From: Vanessa cardui
Lineage: Eukaryota > Arthropoda > Insecta > Lepidoptera > Nymphalidae
NCBI RefSeq assembly: GCF_905220365.1
Contig: NC_061129.1
Span: 1,860,803-1,924,802 of the forward strand
DNA length: 64,000 bases
Reading direction: 5' to 3'
Shown: positions 59,401 through 64,000 of the stretch, in pieces
Layout: every line of letters begins with the position of its first letter
Position numbering within the stretch: position 1 is the first letter of the stretch
Program-made: the position numbers and the translations under genes
Notes under the pieces: generated by a model
The model's input: only the letters and a program-made list of their open reading frames with translations
Databases searched by the model: none
Told to the model about the DNA's origin: nothing

Positions 59401-61870
59401 TCCGAGCTTAATCTATTTTAACTGTTCTTCTCAATTAATGTTAAATAAGTATATGGGTTAAATAAGAAATTTACAAATCAAGCTCTCAAAGACGTTTCAT
59501 CTCGTGGATCTTTACCAAATCATGAGTTCGATTCCATTTTACAACAAGATGATTTCACGTGAGAGAATAGGTGTTAGATGAAATGTCTTCACCAATTCGT
59601 AGTAAGAGAAAAAGTTCCAAATCTTCTTAATTACAGGGGTTTCTTTGATCAGCTATAGGAAATTCATGCGAATATAAAAATCCTCCATTCTCACATGCTG
59701 TATGTATAATACGCTAAAGTTTTATTGAAAACGGATGAATATTAGTAGAATTGCATACGGAACAAACAAAAGTTTACTTTTAGTCAAAATTGAAGAACAA
59801 TTCCTTTGCACTCGATAGTTTTATCAACTTCTACGCGTTATGGTAATAATTTCGAGAAGGTTATGGCATAAGGTCTAATTCAATATTAATGTCGCAACAG
59901 TTGCGATCGAATCGTTGGATTATTCAGATATCTAACAGTACGTATGTGTTGACGTCAATAATGTGAGAATAACTATCTGGTATTTATTTCGATAAGCACT
60001 TGAATTAAAAACTTTTTGATAAATTAAAAAGTTTCATAGCATTAACATTTCACGAATGAGATACAAAGTGACCTCCATTGAGAATGGAACTGATCACGAT
60101 CACCAAATCTATGCCAAAATTTATATTGAGTCAATTATACTTAATGATAGAAGTTACAGGACTTGGGCCAGATTAACAGTGACCAAAAATTGCCATTTTA
60201 GAAACCAGGGTGTACGAATAAAGGTTATTTTTATTCACAAATAGCAATTTTTATTCAAGAGATAAAATATATAAACAAAAATTGAAGTCGTCAATTTCAG
60301 TTTCAATCGAATAAACTAACGCTTTCCGATGCGTCTTTGCCGGCGGAAAGTTAAACGAATAAATTGGTACATTTTTATCGTCACGCGTTTGCGTCCTCAT
60401 ATTTATTGACAGGGTTATTTATTGATCTTGACGTATTTTTAAAATGAAACTTTGCATGGACTAATATTCAACGTAACTTCTAAGAAAATACTTTTCCTTA
60501 TACATAGAAGATTTTAGGAAATGAAGATCTCTTACAATACAACTTAGATGAAACCGATTACTACCGATTCAAACAACCAATAGAAATAGCTCCCTATCGT
60601 GCCATTCGACACTATTCGTCGCTATAGATATTCGCGTCAGTTTATTCTGAGAAAGCAAGTGCAAGTAAATCGACGTGCCGAATTAACGAATATATTAGGT
60701 CATACGATATTACAAGTTATTACATTTATGAAAAGATCTATTCACTTATGAAATAAATCTTGATAATTTGGGATAGCGTACTTAATTCGGATGGGATTTT
60801 ACGAATTTAGCCGATGCTACATCTGAATTGTGTCGTATTATCCGTTAGCTAGGACATTACATTTAATATATGAACCTACGCTTCAGTGCCCATTAGTCTA
60901 ATCCCAAGCAAACAACTTCAAGTATACGGTCTAAGTGTAATATAATTAGAATGAAAAGTATTTTAAGTAGCACAGAAGTAAACATCATTAAGGACATTCG
61001 TCACTAACGGTAAATAAACACATGCACTCTCTAATGGTATAATTAATATGTGACTTACCATTCCCAATTGCATATTGCTGGAGTAAGTCAGTCATATTTA
61101 TGTGCACCATGCCACGGCGCTCCTGCATCAGGTTGTCACAGTGTGTCACCTTGCCACTTCCCGGCCCTCCTGCAAACATACCTGGTTGGATAAACAAATG
61201 AATACTGCTCTTATCAATAAAACATGATGAAAATGGATATTGAAGTGAAGACTTCCCTAGAGACTTTACGCGTATAAATATTCTTGTACTGAGTACTTAG
61301 TGACGAGACAAAATATACAAAACCGTTATAGGAGTTACTTTATTTTTAGTTCATACAATTAGGGTTGTAATGTAACCAACATCTTAAGGCCAAGACTTAT
61401 TCGGAATTCAAACAAATAAGTTATTTGAAGTAATCTATTCAGTACAGATTACTTCAAAATATATAATAAAGAAATTCTGCCACATTTGTATTCCGACAAC
61501 CCACATTGGAACAGCGTAGTGGAATATGTTCCAAATATTTGAGGAGAGCCTCAAAGAGAGAGGAGGCCTTAGCCCAGTAGTAGGAAATTTACAGGATGTT
61601 TTTGTTGTTTGTTTTATCAATATATACCTGGCAACACTTTTTTAATAAATTAAAAGGATCTTTTAATGGATTATTAAATTCTCTCATTTCAAATCCTTTG
61701 CATCATTGTAAAAAAGTTACCCAAGACAAATATAACAGGAACACTGGGCGGCTCGAACTTGACGTGGCTGGAGTTTTGCATCGGGAAGGGAACGCCGGAC
61801 GGTGTTGACGGCCACGCACTCTCACGGCGACTGCGCTCGCCTCCCGTCTCGTAATCTTCATTATTTTGTT
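23350..61870 (-). CDS. Two-domain adenylate-kinase-like gene (AK5/CG9541 type), 12 exons, 5' end not found
   Basis: Twelve exons join in frame (phases 1,1,0,0,1,0,2,0,0,1,0) into about 620 residues ending at TAG 23350-23352. Two nucleoside-monophosphate-kinase-like domains are separated by a Pro/Val-rich linker, as in AK5. Domain 1 spans the exons at 61.7, 61.1, 57.4, 51.6 and 28.5 kb; domain 2 spans 27.6, 27.0, 25.8 and 25.1 kb. An Asn-Gly-rich tail follows. GYPR is kept in both domains, but other motifs are altered. Domain 1 has GGPGSGKVT, an AMP-site change to INMTDLLQQ and no lid DD pair. Domain 2 has GGPGSNKAT, with Asn for the conserved Gly before the P-loop Lys, and HFSLGQRLR at the AMP site. 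It keeps a lid GRGRRDD. Catalysis may therefore be weak or lost. The Drosophila CG9541 comparison is from memory. N-terminal exon(s) lie beyond 61870 and were not identified. Confidence 0.85.
23948..24213 (-). mobile_element. R1-clade LINE 3' UTR fragment, minus orientation
   Basis: Close inverted copy of 34680-34943, beginning with the T-run (poly-A on the minus strand) and covering only the 3' UTR. It includes a 13-base G-run near 24002. The divergence is small. It lies in an intron between the last two exons of the two-domain kinase. No target-site duplication is obvious. Confidence 0.75.
24363..24511 (-). CDS. Two-domain AK-like: Asn-Gly repeat exon
   Basis: The acceptor is TTTCTTATCAG and the donor is AACAAG|GTTTGT. 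It encodes regularly spaced Asn-Gly pairs (NGVARNGSVHNGTLPNGTVG). I recognise no domain; it is probably a flexible tail. Confidence 0.82.
24993..25137 (-). CDS. Two-domain AK-like: domain 2 terminal helix exon
   Basis: The acceptor is AAACTACCAG and the donor is CCTG|GTACGT. VDGDTDSSDVQLEFTRVLEE matches the kinase C-terminal helix and is followed by an Asn/Gln/Pro segment. Confidence 0.85.
25392..25682 (-). mobile_element. tRNA-derived SINE with 14-bp target-site duplication
   Basis: Reads on the minus strand from a shortened tRNA-like head to a GTT-rich tail. It is flanked by identical TCAGGCGCTAACAA at 25378-25391 and 25683-25696. Part of the head, near the usual GAACGCGTGCATC, is deleted. 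Confidence 0.85.
25771..25935 (-). CDS. Two-domain AK-like: domain 2 lid exon
   Basis: The acceptor is CATTGTTTCAG and the donor is GTAATC|GTAAGT; 55 codons. It encodes PRMVLLDCSKLQLGRGRRDD, then FRRRLEVFREQSLPML. The lid Arg and Asp-Asp are retained, unlike domain 1. Confidence 0.87.
26949..27168 (-). CDS. Two-domain AK-like: domain 2 NMP region and GYPR
   Basis: The acceptor is TCTCCATCAG and the donor is AGAGAG|GTATAA. It encodes SLGQRLRALADAGGGPASDG, then VSAGELVPRELINKMV and GIVLDGYPRDLDQMESYE. It has higher GC than its surroundings. Confidence 0.87.
27587..27717 (-). CDS. Two-domain AK-like: domain 2 P-loop exon
   Basis: The acceptor is ATAAATCACAG and the donor is TTTCAG|GTGAAT, phase 2 out. 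It encodes PPTLWVVGGPGSNKATLCER. Asn replaces the glycine before the catalytic Lys of the Walker A loop and Ala the one after it. Confidence 0.87.
27830..28062 (-). CDS. Two-domain AK-like: interdomain Pro/Val linker exon
   Basis: The acceptor is TCTATTTCCAG and the donor is CCTAAG|GTATTT; 78 codons with the carried base. An acidic part (VDIEDESVPV) is followed by a proline-valine repeat (VPVVPAAPVPVMPPVAQLPI). It is probably disordered, separating the two domains. Confidence 0.85.
28324..28372. repeat. Inverted repeat, 23-bp arms, 3-base loop
   Basis: Left arm 28324-28346 and right arm 28350-28372 pair with one mismatch around TTT. It lies in an intron about 95 bases past a splice donor. 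A smaller GCAT/CTGCAG palindromic run precedes it. It could be a hairpin-forming element remnant. Confidence 0.7.
28468..28582 (-). CDS. Two-domain AK-like: domain 1 terminal helix exon
   Basis: The acceptor is AAATGTTACAG and the donor is CGAG|GTATGT. It encodes VNGERNPEEVYKDFRAAVLQ, equivalent to the NAEGSxxxVF end of a kinase domain, then a Gly-rich start of the linker. Confidence 0.87.
28936..29480 (+). repeat. Dispersed repeat, CGGCTTCGCACGGGTGCAAT family
   Basis: Starts CCAGCGACCCGCCCTGACTT and ends near ACAGATAGAGCGGTAAGCAA. It shares internal AACTTTTTTGTAGAC-like sequence with the copy split around 34 kb. Confidence 0.55.
30815..30960 (+). repeat. LINE 3' tail fragment
   Basis: GAGTAACTACTGAGTTTATT then GCCGGTTCTTCTCGGTAGAA, the reverse complement of the 48.2 kb tail. 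Confidence 0.5.
31318..31615 (-). mobile_element. tRNA-derived SINE with imperfect target-site duplication
   Basis: Near full-length copy with a CAA tail at the left. It is flanked by AGCTTAGGATATACAACA and AGCCTAGGATGTGCAACA, an 18-base duplication with three differences. Confidence 0.8.
31906..32533 (-). pseudogene. Possible nested two-exon gene or pseudogene, unidentified
   Basis: Exon A 32228-32533 follows an acceptor-like TATTTTTAG and starts with ATG 32527-32529 (MEYSNSCKFFINGEDIFAK). Its open frame ends at TGA 32236-32238. A GTATGT donor follows at 32227 and a strong acceptor TTTTGTTTTAG at 32096, giving a 132-base intron. Exon B (31906-32095) continues in the same phase to a TAG, with MQVSDVNDIENLITATNIVF near its start. 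Joined this way the frame is continuous except for that one UGA. Composition is coding-like (amphipathic helices, mixed codons), but I recognise no family. It may be a decayed gene, an assembly error, or chance frames. Confidence 0.35.
32790..32960 (+). repeat. Degraded LINE 3' tail fragment
   Basis: Retains TTTCTAACTGGTTCTTGATA and GAACCGGTGATAGGTTC, a decayed version of the tail at 30.8 kb. Confidence 0.4.
33995..34946 (+). mobile_element. 5'-truncated R1-clade non-LTR retrotransposon
   Basis: Begins inside the reverse-transcriptase ORF and runs to a poly-A tail at 34933-34946. The target-site duplication GATATGTATATACCAA lies at 33979-33994 and 34947-34962. The ORF end has GYRTVSWTAATLLAG and LTGHGCFGKYLHGIARREE, then the zinc-knuckle-like SPSCHECGAPVDTAYHTLYE, typical of the R1/TRAS group. 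A frameshift near 34460-34490 separates this from a downstream frame (SVINAMLGSEMCWSEM onwards) that ends at 34662. GC content is far above that of the host DNA. It is dead as an element, but a recent insertion. Confidence 0.9.
33999..34496 (+). pseudogene. Truncated LINE ORF2 C-terminus
   Basis: Reading frame from the element's truncation point to a premature stop caused by a frameshift. The CHECG...DTAYHTLYEC pattern is the C-terminal Cys/His motif of R1-type ORF2. There is no start codon of its own. It is not a host gene. Confidence 0.8.
36411..36442. repeat. TAACG tandem repeat with palindromic end
   Basis: Four TAACG units (36411-36430) followed by CGTTACGTAACG, so the block folds on itself around CGCG. 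Confidence 0.7.
37055..37215 (+). repeat. Dispersed repeat, GGACGAGCATATGGGCCA family
   Basis: TTTTATGGTATATGTTGGTG start and shared CCGCCCATAGACAATGGCGC; 3'-truncated relative to 58947-59239. Confidence 0.6.
37790..37980 (+). repeat. Helitron-like fragment (CTCTGTCTG...GGCAACAACT)
   Basis: Shares GTGAAAGTAACTCTGTCTGC, a middle AAACTAGAACTCCAAGAAAG and a 3' GGGCAACAACTACT with copies at 44.6, 46.2, 48.0 and 51.3 kb. Helitron affinity is inferred from resemblance to lepidopteran non-autonomous elements. Confidence 0.5.
38748..39053 (-). mobile_element. tRNA-derived SINE, near full length
   Basis: Complete head to CAA tail. Flanks ATAACATCATCAA and ATAACACCATCAA look like a 13-base target-site duplication with one change. 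Confidence 0.8.
39552..39625 (-). tRNA. tRNA-Ile(AAU), copy 1
   Basis: 74 bases. The acceptor stem GGCCCAT pairs fully with ATGGGCC; anticodon loop CTAATAA (anticodon AAT); T-loop TTCGATC; discriminator A. One C-T mismatch in the T-stem is common to all copies. An oligo-T terminator on the minus strand is at 39540-39544. The 5' flank is TTTTCAACGGTATATCCAAC. Confidence 0.93.
40230..41020 (+). mobile_element. 5'-truncated CR1/Jockey-group LINE
   Basis: Includes the broken ORF, the 3' UTR (CGCTGAGTTTCTTTCGCCGG, AACCGGTGGTAGTG) and a TTTGAG microsatellite tail instead of poly-A. The 3' UTR is repeated at 55556-55780. Confidence 0.75.
40243..40791 (+). pseudogene. CR1/Jockey-group LINE reverse-transcriptase C-terminus
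   Basis: A frame from 40243 runs to TAA 40645-40647 and then continues in the same frame to TGA 40789-40791. CIRFYNRIPESVQNASVAKF follows the stop, so a single nonsense change broke it. Earlier motifs FHSMMSYGIMLWGNAAAI and LQKRAIRAIY are typical of this LINE group. The 3' tail runs to about 41020 with a (TTTGAG)n end. Confidence 0.8.
43010..43065. repeat. SINE 3'-end fragment converted to a hairpin
   Basis: AGAGGCCTTAGCCCAGCAGT leads into TTTATAGGCTGTTATA (43032-43047), a 2-base spacer, and its exact reverse complement at 43050-43065. A second small palindrome around TTAATGTTAA follows. Confidence 0.65.
43355..43570 (+). repeat. Dispersed repeat, GGACGAGCATATGGGCCA family, diverged
   Basis: Shares CCATAGACAATGG, TTGTCCCTTGAG and CAAACCGGAACATAAT with 58947-59239. 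Confidence 0.5.
44048..44185 (-). repeat. Helitron-like fragment, minus orientation
   Basis: Reverse complement of the 51.3 kb copy: CGCCGTGGCTTTGCTTGCGT, TACCAAATTTCATCAAATTC, CAGCGGTTTGGTAATGAAAG. Confidence 0.5.
44993..45066 (+). tRNA. tRNA-Ile(AAU), copy 2
   Basis: Same 74-base sequence as copy 1. Oligo-T terminator at 45076-45080. The 5' flank TTTTTCAACGATGTATCTAA resembles copies 1 and 6. Confidence 0.93.
45564..45637 (-). tRNA. tRNA-Ile(AAU), copy 3
   Basis: Same 74 bases. Minus-strand terminator from the A-run 45550-45556. Its 5' flank (ATACATATCGTCATC) differs from copies 1, 2, 4 and 6. Confidence 0.93.
46579..46652 (+). tRNA. tRNA-Ile(AAU), copy 4
   Basis: Identical to copy 2, in unit B. 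Terminator TTTTT at 46661-46665. Confidence 0.93.
47148..47221 (-). tRNA. tRNA-Ile(AAU), copy 5
   Basis: Identical to copy 3, in unit B. Terminator from the A-run 47135-47140. Confidence 0.93.
47988..48170 (+). repeat. Helitron-like fragment
   Basis: TAATATTGTAAATGTGAAAG, CTGTCTGTCTGCTGCTCTTT, and the 3' end GGGGGCAACAATTAG. Confidence 0.5.
48181..48330 (-). repeat. LINE 3' tail with (AAATC)n end
   Basis: AAATCAAATCAAATC at the left is the microsatellite tail of a minus-oriented element. It is followed by AAGCTACCACCGGTTCGGAA and CGAGAAGAACCGGTAAG. Confidence 0.6.
48791..48864 (-). tRNA. tRNA-Ile(AAU), copy 6 with one substitution
   Basis: As the others except CCTC for CCCC in the 3' T-stem strand, which turns one G-C pair into G-U. 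Still foldable. The 5' flank TTTTTCAACGGTTTATCCAA matches copy 1. Terminator from 48777-48781. Confidence 0.9.
49188..49484 (+). mobile_element. tRNA-derived SINE, full-length reference copy
   Basis: GAGTCGAGATGGCCCAGTGG (A-box region), GCGGGTTCAAACCC (B-box), body TGAAGGAAAACATCGTGAGG, and 3' CAGCAGTGAGAATTTACAGG followed by a short GTT tail. About 296 bases, no ORF. The head resembles a tRNA with CTTAA at the anticodon position, but does not form a full cloverleaf. Confidence 0.85.
49660..49915 (+). repeat. SINE copy lacking its head
   Basis: Begins CATCTTAACCGATGAATGCG and ends AACCCAACAGTGGGAAATTT. Lies about 180 bases after the previous SINE in the same orientation. Confidence 0.7.
50228..50700. 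repeat. Candidate MITE with inverted CAATATTAT ends and (TCTG)n
   Basis: TTGTGCAATATTATTGAATC at the left is mirrored by GATATTGTGCAATATTATGA near the right. The centre has a TCTG run (50333-50350). The family is uncertain; PIF/Harbinger-like ends are a guess. Confidence 0.35.
50881..50935. repeat. Perfect 24-bp inverted repeat with 7-base loop
   Basis: Arms 50881-50904 and 50912-50935 are exact reverse complements around CCCCAAG. The right arm leads into an inverted copy of the CGGCTTCGCACGGG-family repeat. Confidence 0.85.
50905..51226 (-). repeat. Dispersed repeat, CGGCTTCGCACGGG family, minus orientation
   Basis: TTTTTACGAGAAATATTC and the end ATCAGCATTTTATCCGTGCG match, reversed, the 33.6-33.9 kb copy. 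Confidence 0.5.
51316..51500 (+). repeat. Helitron-like fragment abutting a kinase exon
   Basis: Ends GCCGCGGGCGACTACTAGT at 51500, 23 bases from the domain 1 lid exon. Internal AACCGAATTTCATGAAATTT as in the other copies. Confidence 0.55.
51523..51705 (-). CDS. Two-domain AK-like: domain 1 lid exon
   Basis: The acceptor is CATCCTTAG and the donor is ATAGCG|GTAAGT; 61 codons, phase 0 at both ends. It encodes the lid helix region, RQRVLERQIEYGARLGHVVL and MELSNFYKNVMPVADYF. The R-x-DD of active kinases is missing. A second AG six bases downstream (CCAG) could trim two residues, but the IQ-containing start fits AK5 spacing better. The repeat at 51316-51500 ends about 22 bases past the donor. 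Confidence 0.85.
53667..53835 (+). repeat. Diverged dispersed repeat (TTTGGGGTCGGCAGTG)
   Basis: CCCAATTTTATTTGGGGTCG and TCTGTCAGACGTCATCTCAC. A relative piece (ACTTACTTGGGGTCCCCGCA) is in both tandem units at 46.06 and 47.63 kb. The open frame 53586-53909 runs through it and is not taken as a gene. Confidence 0.4.
54762..54893 (+). pseudogene. LINE ORF C-terminal relic
   Basis: Encodes RKKYGRPVARSADSTVKVAR and then TNWMNIACDSDQWQPLEDGF. The pattern W-x(3)-A-x-D-x(2)-W-x(2)-L-E is the C-terminal end of many insect LINE ORF2 proteins. Short and decayed. Confidence 0.55.
55556..55780 (+). repeat. CR1/Jockey-group LINE 3' UTR fragment
   Basis: ACCTTGGGAATGAAACGATC onwards matches 40779-40980, including the CGCTGAGTTTCTTTCGCCGG block and a decayed tail. 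Confidence 0.7.
57360..57502 (-). CDS. Two-domain AK-like: domain 1 GYPR exon
   Basis: The acceptor is TATTAACAG and the donor is GACAAG|GTGAGA. It encodes DMQDFGTLSSKTVTEVLML and TYLVSGYPRSMRDVAEYSDK. GYPR is intact. Confidence 0.87.
58947..59239 (+). repeat. Dispersed repeat, GGACGAGCATATGGGCCA family, longest copy
   Basis: TTTTTTATGGTATAGGTTGG to AAAGCCCTACCACCAAGTAA. It is a good reference for the family in this window. Confidence 0.7.
60560..60860. repeat. MITE-like dispersed element, copy 2
   Basis: 60567-60735 is the reverse complement of 18540-18720 (AATAGAAATAGCTCCCTATC, AATCGACGTGCCGAATTAAC). A block with GCCGATGCTACATCTGAATT is in direct orientation, so the parts are rearranged between copies. 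Confidence 0.5.
61059..61169 (-). CDS. Two-domain AK-like: domain 1 P-loop exon
   Basis: The acceptor is ATGTTTGCAG and the donor is AATG|GTAAGT. With the last base of the previous exon it makes GGPGSGKVTHCDNLMQ. The AMP-site HLSTGDLLR of AK1 is replaced by HINMTDLLQQ. Confidence 0.85.
61468..61609 (+). repeat. SINE 3' half
   Basis: AAATTCTGCCACATTTGTAT, AGAGGAGGCCTTAGCCCAGT and a GTTTTTGTTGTTT tail; the tRNA-like head is missing. Confidence 0.65.
61721..61870 (-). CDS. Two-domain AK-like: exon with start of domain 1 P-loop strand
   Basis: The acceptor is ATTGTGTAG (weak pyrimidine tract) and the donor is TTGG|GTAACT, phase 1 out. It encodes an acidic/Ser-Pro segment (NNEDYETGGERSRRES), then PPSVPVIFVLG, the beta strand leading into the P-loop. 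The left boundary is the least certain of the twelve. Confidence 0.7.
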
Positions 61871-64000
61871 CTACACAATTATTTACTGACTAATTAAAGT
61901 TTTTATAAACTCACAAACAATAATTCGTGTATTTTAACTTTAACAAAATTCCTAATTCTGGGATCTCGATGAAATATTATTTTCAGGCATAAAATAACAA
62001 ATAGTGAAACAATCTTATTAATATATGATATTTGGTTTGAGAATAATAAGGAAATCAAGAAAATCTTTCACTTAAGAGAAACATTTCTACTGTGACGTCA
62101 ATTTGGAACTTTTATAGTAAATGCTAAAACTTTTATAGTTAATTTTCAGGTATATAAATATATCCATTTTGGTTCACTTATATTTGACTATGCATATTTT
62201 ATAATCCCCTTTCAATGGTATGTATGTATTTTGACCATGTTTCTGTATTTTTTTTCAAATTAACAGCTATAAATAAACAAAATATAAAAGTGGCGCCCAG
62301 TGTGGGATTAGACTTACCAGTGTCTAAACAGATGCCCATATTCCATTAAGATAAATATTTTAAAAATTCTCTTAAAATATTAAGAGTCTTTGTAAAGCTT
62401 AACCTTATGTTGGCACTTTATGATAATAATGTATCAAAAACAGTTCAGTATGTGGACAGTGGTCACACGTATTTAATTGTTCATCGATTGAAGGACGCGA
62501 CCTTCGTATCGGCCATCAAAAACAACTAAACATAAAAATCTTTATTTCAAAATAAAACAAAATAAATGACGAGTTATCATCTTCGTTTTTTTTAACTGAT
62601 AAAATTCTGTTTAGTTATTCGAAAGTTGTGTCTGCGGGAGAGCATTTTTGCCGGCGATTTGAATTGGGAGGGCATCGCGGGCCGACCGCTCTGGTACAAT
62701 TTTACCGCGCGACTAAACAACTTCTACTAGCTTCTTCGTGTTTAACACCTTCTGCTATGCCTGTCTCTCTCACACTTAATCAAAAGGGACCGTTAAAAAG
62801 AGACAGCGGAGACATTGAATTATTAAATCGACGCCTCCCTCAATGAATGCGTGTACAATTACAGTAAAAATGCAAGGCCCTTGCAAGAAAATGACTAATG
62901 GGATATTTGCTTTGGGTTAAGTCATAAGACGATTAAGGTCACTTACTACATTTTTCAGCAAGACACAGGGCGTATATCATTTATTCAAACGTTACACTTA
63001 CGATAATTGATATGTTTAAAGAACTTTACCAAGTTCTTAGAAGCACATAACCTCATATCGAGTCGTGTAATTATTATAAACCTATACTTACAGTTTTAGT
63101 AATATTTTACGATATAATTACATCGATGGCAAGAGAGACTTAAAATTCAATTTTAAATATGTATGTTAGGCGTTCCAATATATCGGACAATGTTACTGAT
63201 TAATGGAAAATGTTTAAGTAACGGAAATCATCTCGAGGATAATGGCATACGTTATATTAATCTTGCGATTAATGTATCTATCAATCGGCAGCAGGGTGAA
63301 GTGACCAGACAGAATGTACCACCAGGACCAGAATACCGAAGGGGACGCAGTTTGGACGTGGAGAGTCCTTAAGATCCGTGAAAAGATCTTGCTGTATGAA
63401 TTCAGACAAGAATTATCTCTATATATCAGCGCAGCATCGCTAGGAATCGAGATGGCCGTATCTTTCTTTTCGGAAATCGTCATGATGAGAGGGTGATGCT
63501 AGAGCGATAGGTAACGAAGAGGTCCTGCATCTCTCACAGCCCCGACGGCGATATGGCGTGATCTTAGGGACGGAGACGCGTGGGTCCACTCATAAACAGT
63601 TTCGTGCGACCACTGATGAGAAGTGTGAGTGGAGGTACGTTTAACTATGAGCAACGTACATCACAGGCGGGATTGCAACTGTGTTAATCCGCATTTAGGT
63701 GAGATTAATAAGTTGTCCGCTGCAAAATAAATTATATAAGTAAATAATAACTGTGTTTATTATTTGAAGCTCGGTTTTTATATTTAATTAATTATTATTG
63801 TCCAGTGCTCAGTAACGAATAAATTGTTAGTTTGGTAAGTTAGTAAACTTACCGAAGGCATTTGCAGAATTGATGACGAGTCAAACTTCGAAGAAGCACT
63901 GATCCTGATTCTCCCGTCGTGGCAAATCAGATACGACTTGAAATAGTTTAGTGGCCTTGGGGCCCTTTCGGTAGGCCCATATTGACTTTAAATAAACGTT
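61871..64000. other. Region upstream of the two-domain kinase, no gene resolved
   Basis: The missing 5' exon(s) and promoter of the two-domain kinase should lie here or beyond. A GC-richer patch at 62630-62720 (GGGCATCGCGGGCCGACCGC) is a possible promoter. At 63160-63650 and 63850-64000 the sequence is more balanced in composition. It has open frames on both strands and, on the minus strand, a strong donor CTTCG|GTAAGT (exon side ends at 63854). I could not decide between an upstream exon and a transposable element. Confidence 0.4.

Overview
The window is animal nuclear DNA, almost certainly from a moth or butterfly and probably a nymphalid-type butterfly. It is AT-rich, its genes are split by GT-AG introns, and its coding exons encode insect-like proteins. 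It is also crowded with small dispersed repeats of the kind common in Lepidoptera: tRNA-headed SINEs ending in a GTT/CAA tail, LINE 3' ends and Helitron-like fragments. The species assignment is inference.

Three protein genes are supported exon by exon, with splice phases that join cleanly. (1) Bases 245-2641, plus strand: the 3' part of a TGIF/achintya-vismay TALE homeobox gene. The window opens inside the homeodomain, and there are two alternative 3' ends. (2) Bases 4194-16923, minus strand: a complete adenylate kinase 1 gene, tail-to-tail with the homeobox gene. Its five exons downstream of the start are intact. It has two candidate first exons: a proximal one encoding a 35-residue leader, and one 9.5 kb upstream that supplies only the ATG and sits beside a CpG-rich, E2F/CCAAT-bearing promoter. 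(3) Bases 23350-61870, minus strand: twelve exons of a large two-domain adenylate-kinase-like gene (AK5/CG9541 type), open at its 5' end. Both nucleotide-binding domains have lost canonical motifs, while the neighbouring AK1 keeps them all. The two kinase genes lie in tandem on one strand.

The two-domain gene has a 22.9 kb intron (28583-51522) that holds most of the accessory content. This includes six tRNA-Ile(AAU) genes at 39.5-48.9 kb, four of them in a 1.57 kb tandem duplication carrying head-to-head pairs. It also holds an R1-clade LINE fragment with a 16-bp target-site duplication nested in an older repeat, a CR1/Jockey-group LINE tail, several SINEs with target-site duplications, and several long perfect or near-perfect inverted repeats. 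A possible small same-strand nested gene or pseudogene lies at 31.9-32.5 kb.

The remaining long stretches (2642-4193, 7458-16920, 17100-23349, 61871-64000) show only AT-rich sequence and repeats. No CRISPR, prokaryotic operon or viral gene was seen. The points most worth pursuing are the degenerate two-domain kinase, the ATG-only first exon of AK1, the tRNA-Ile amplification, and the unidentified nested reading frames.
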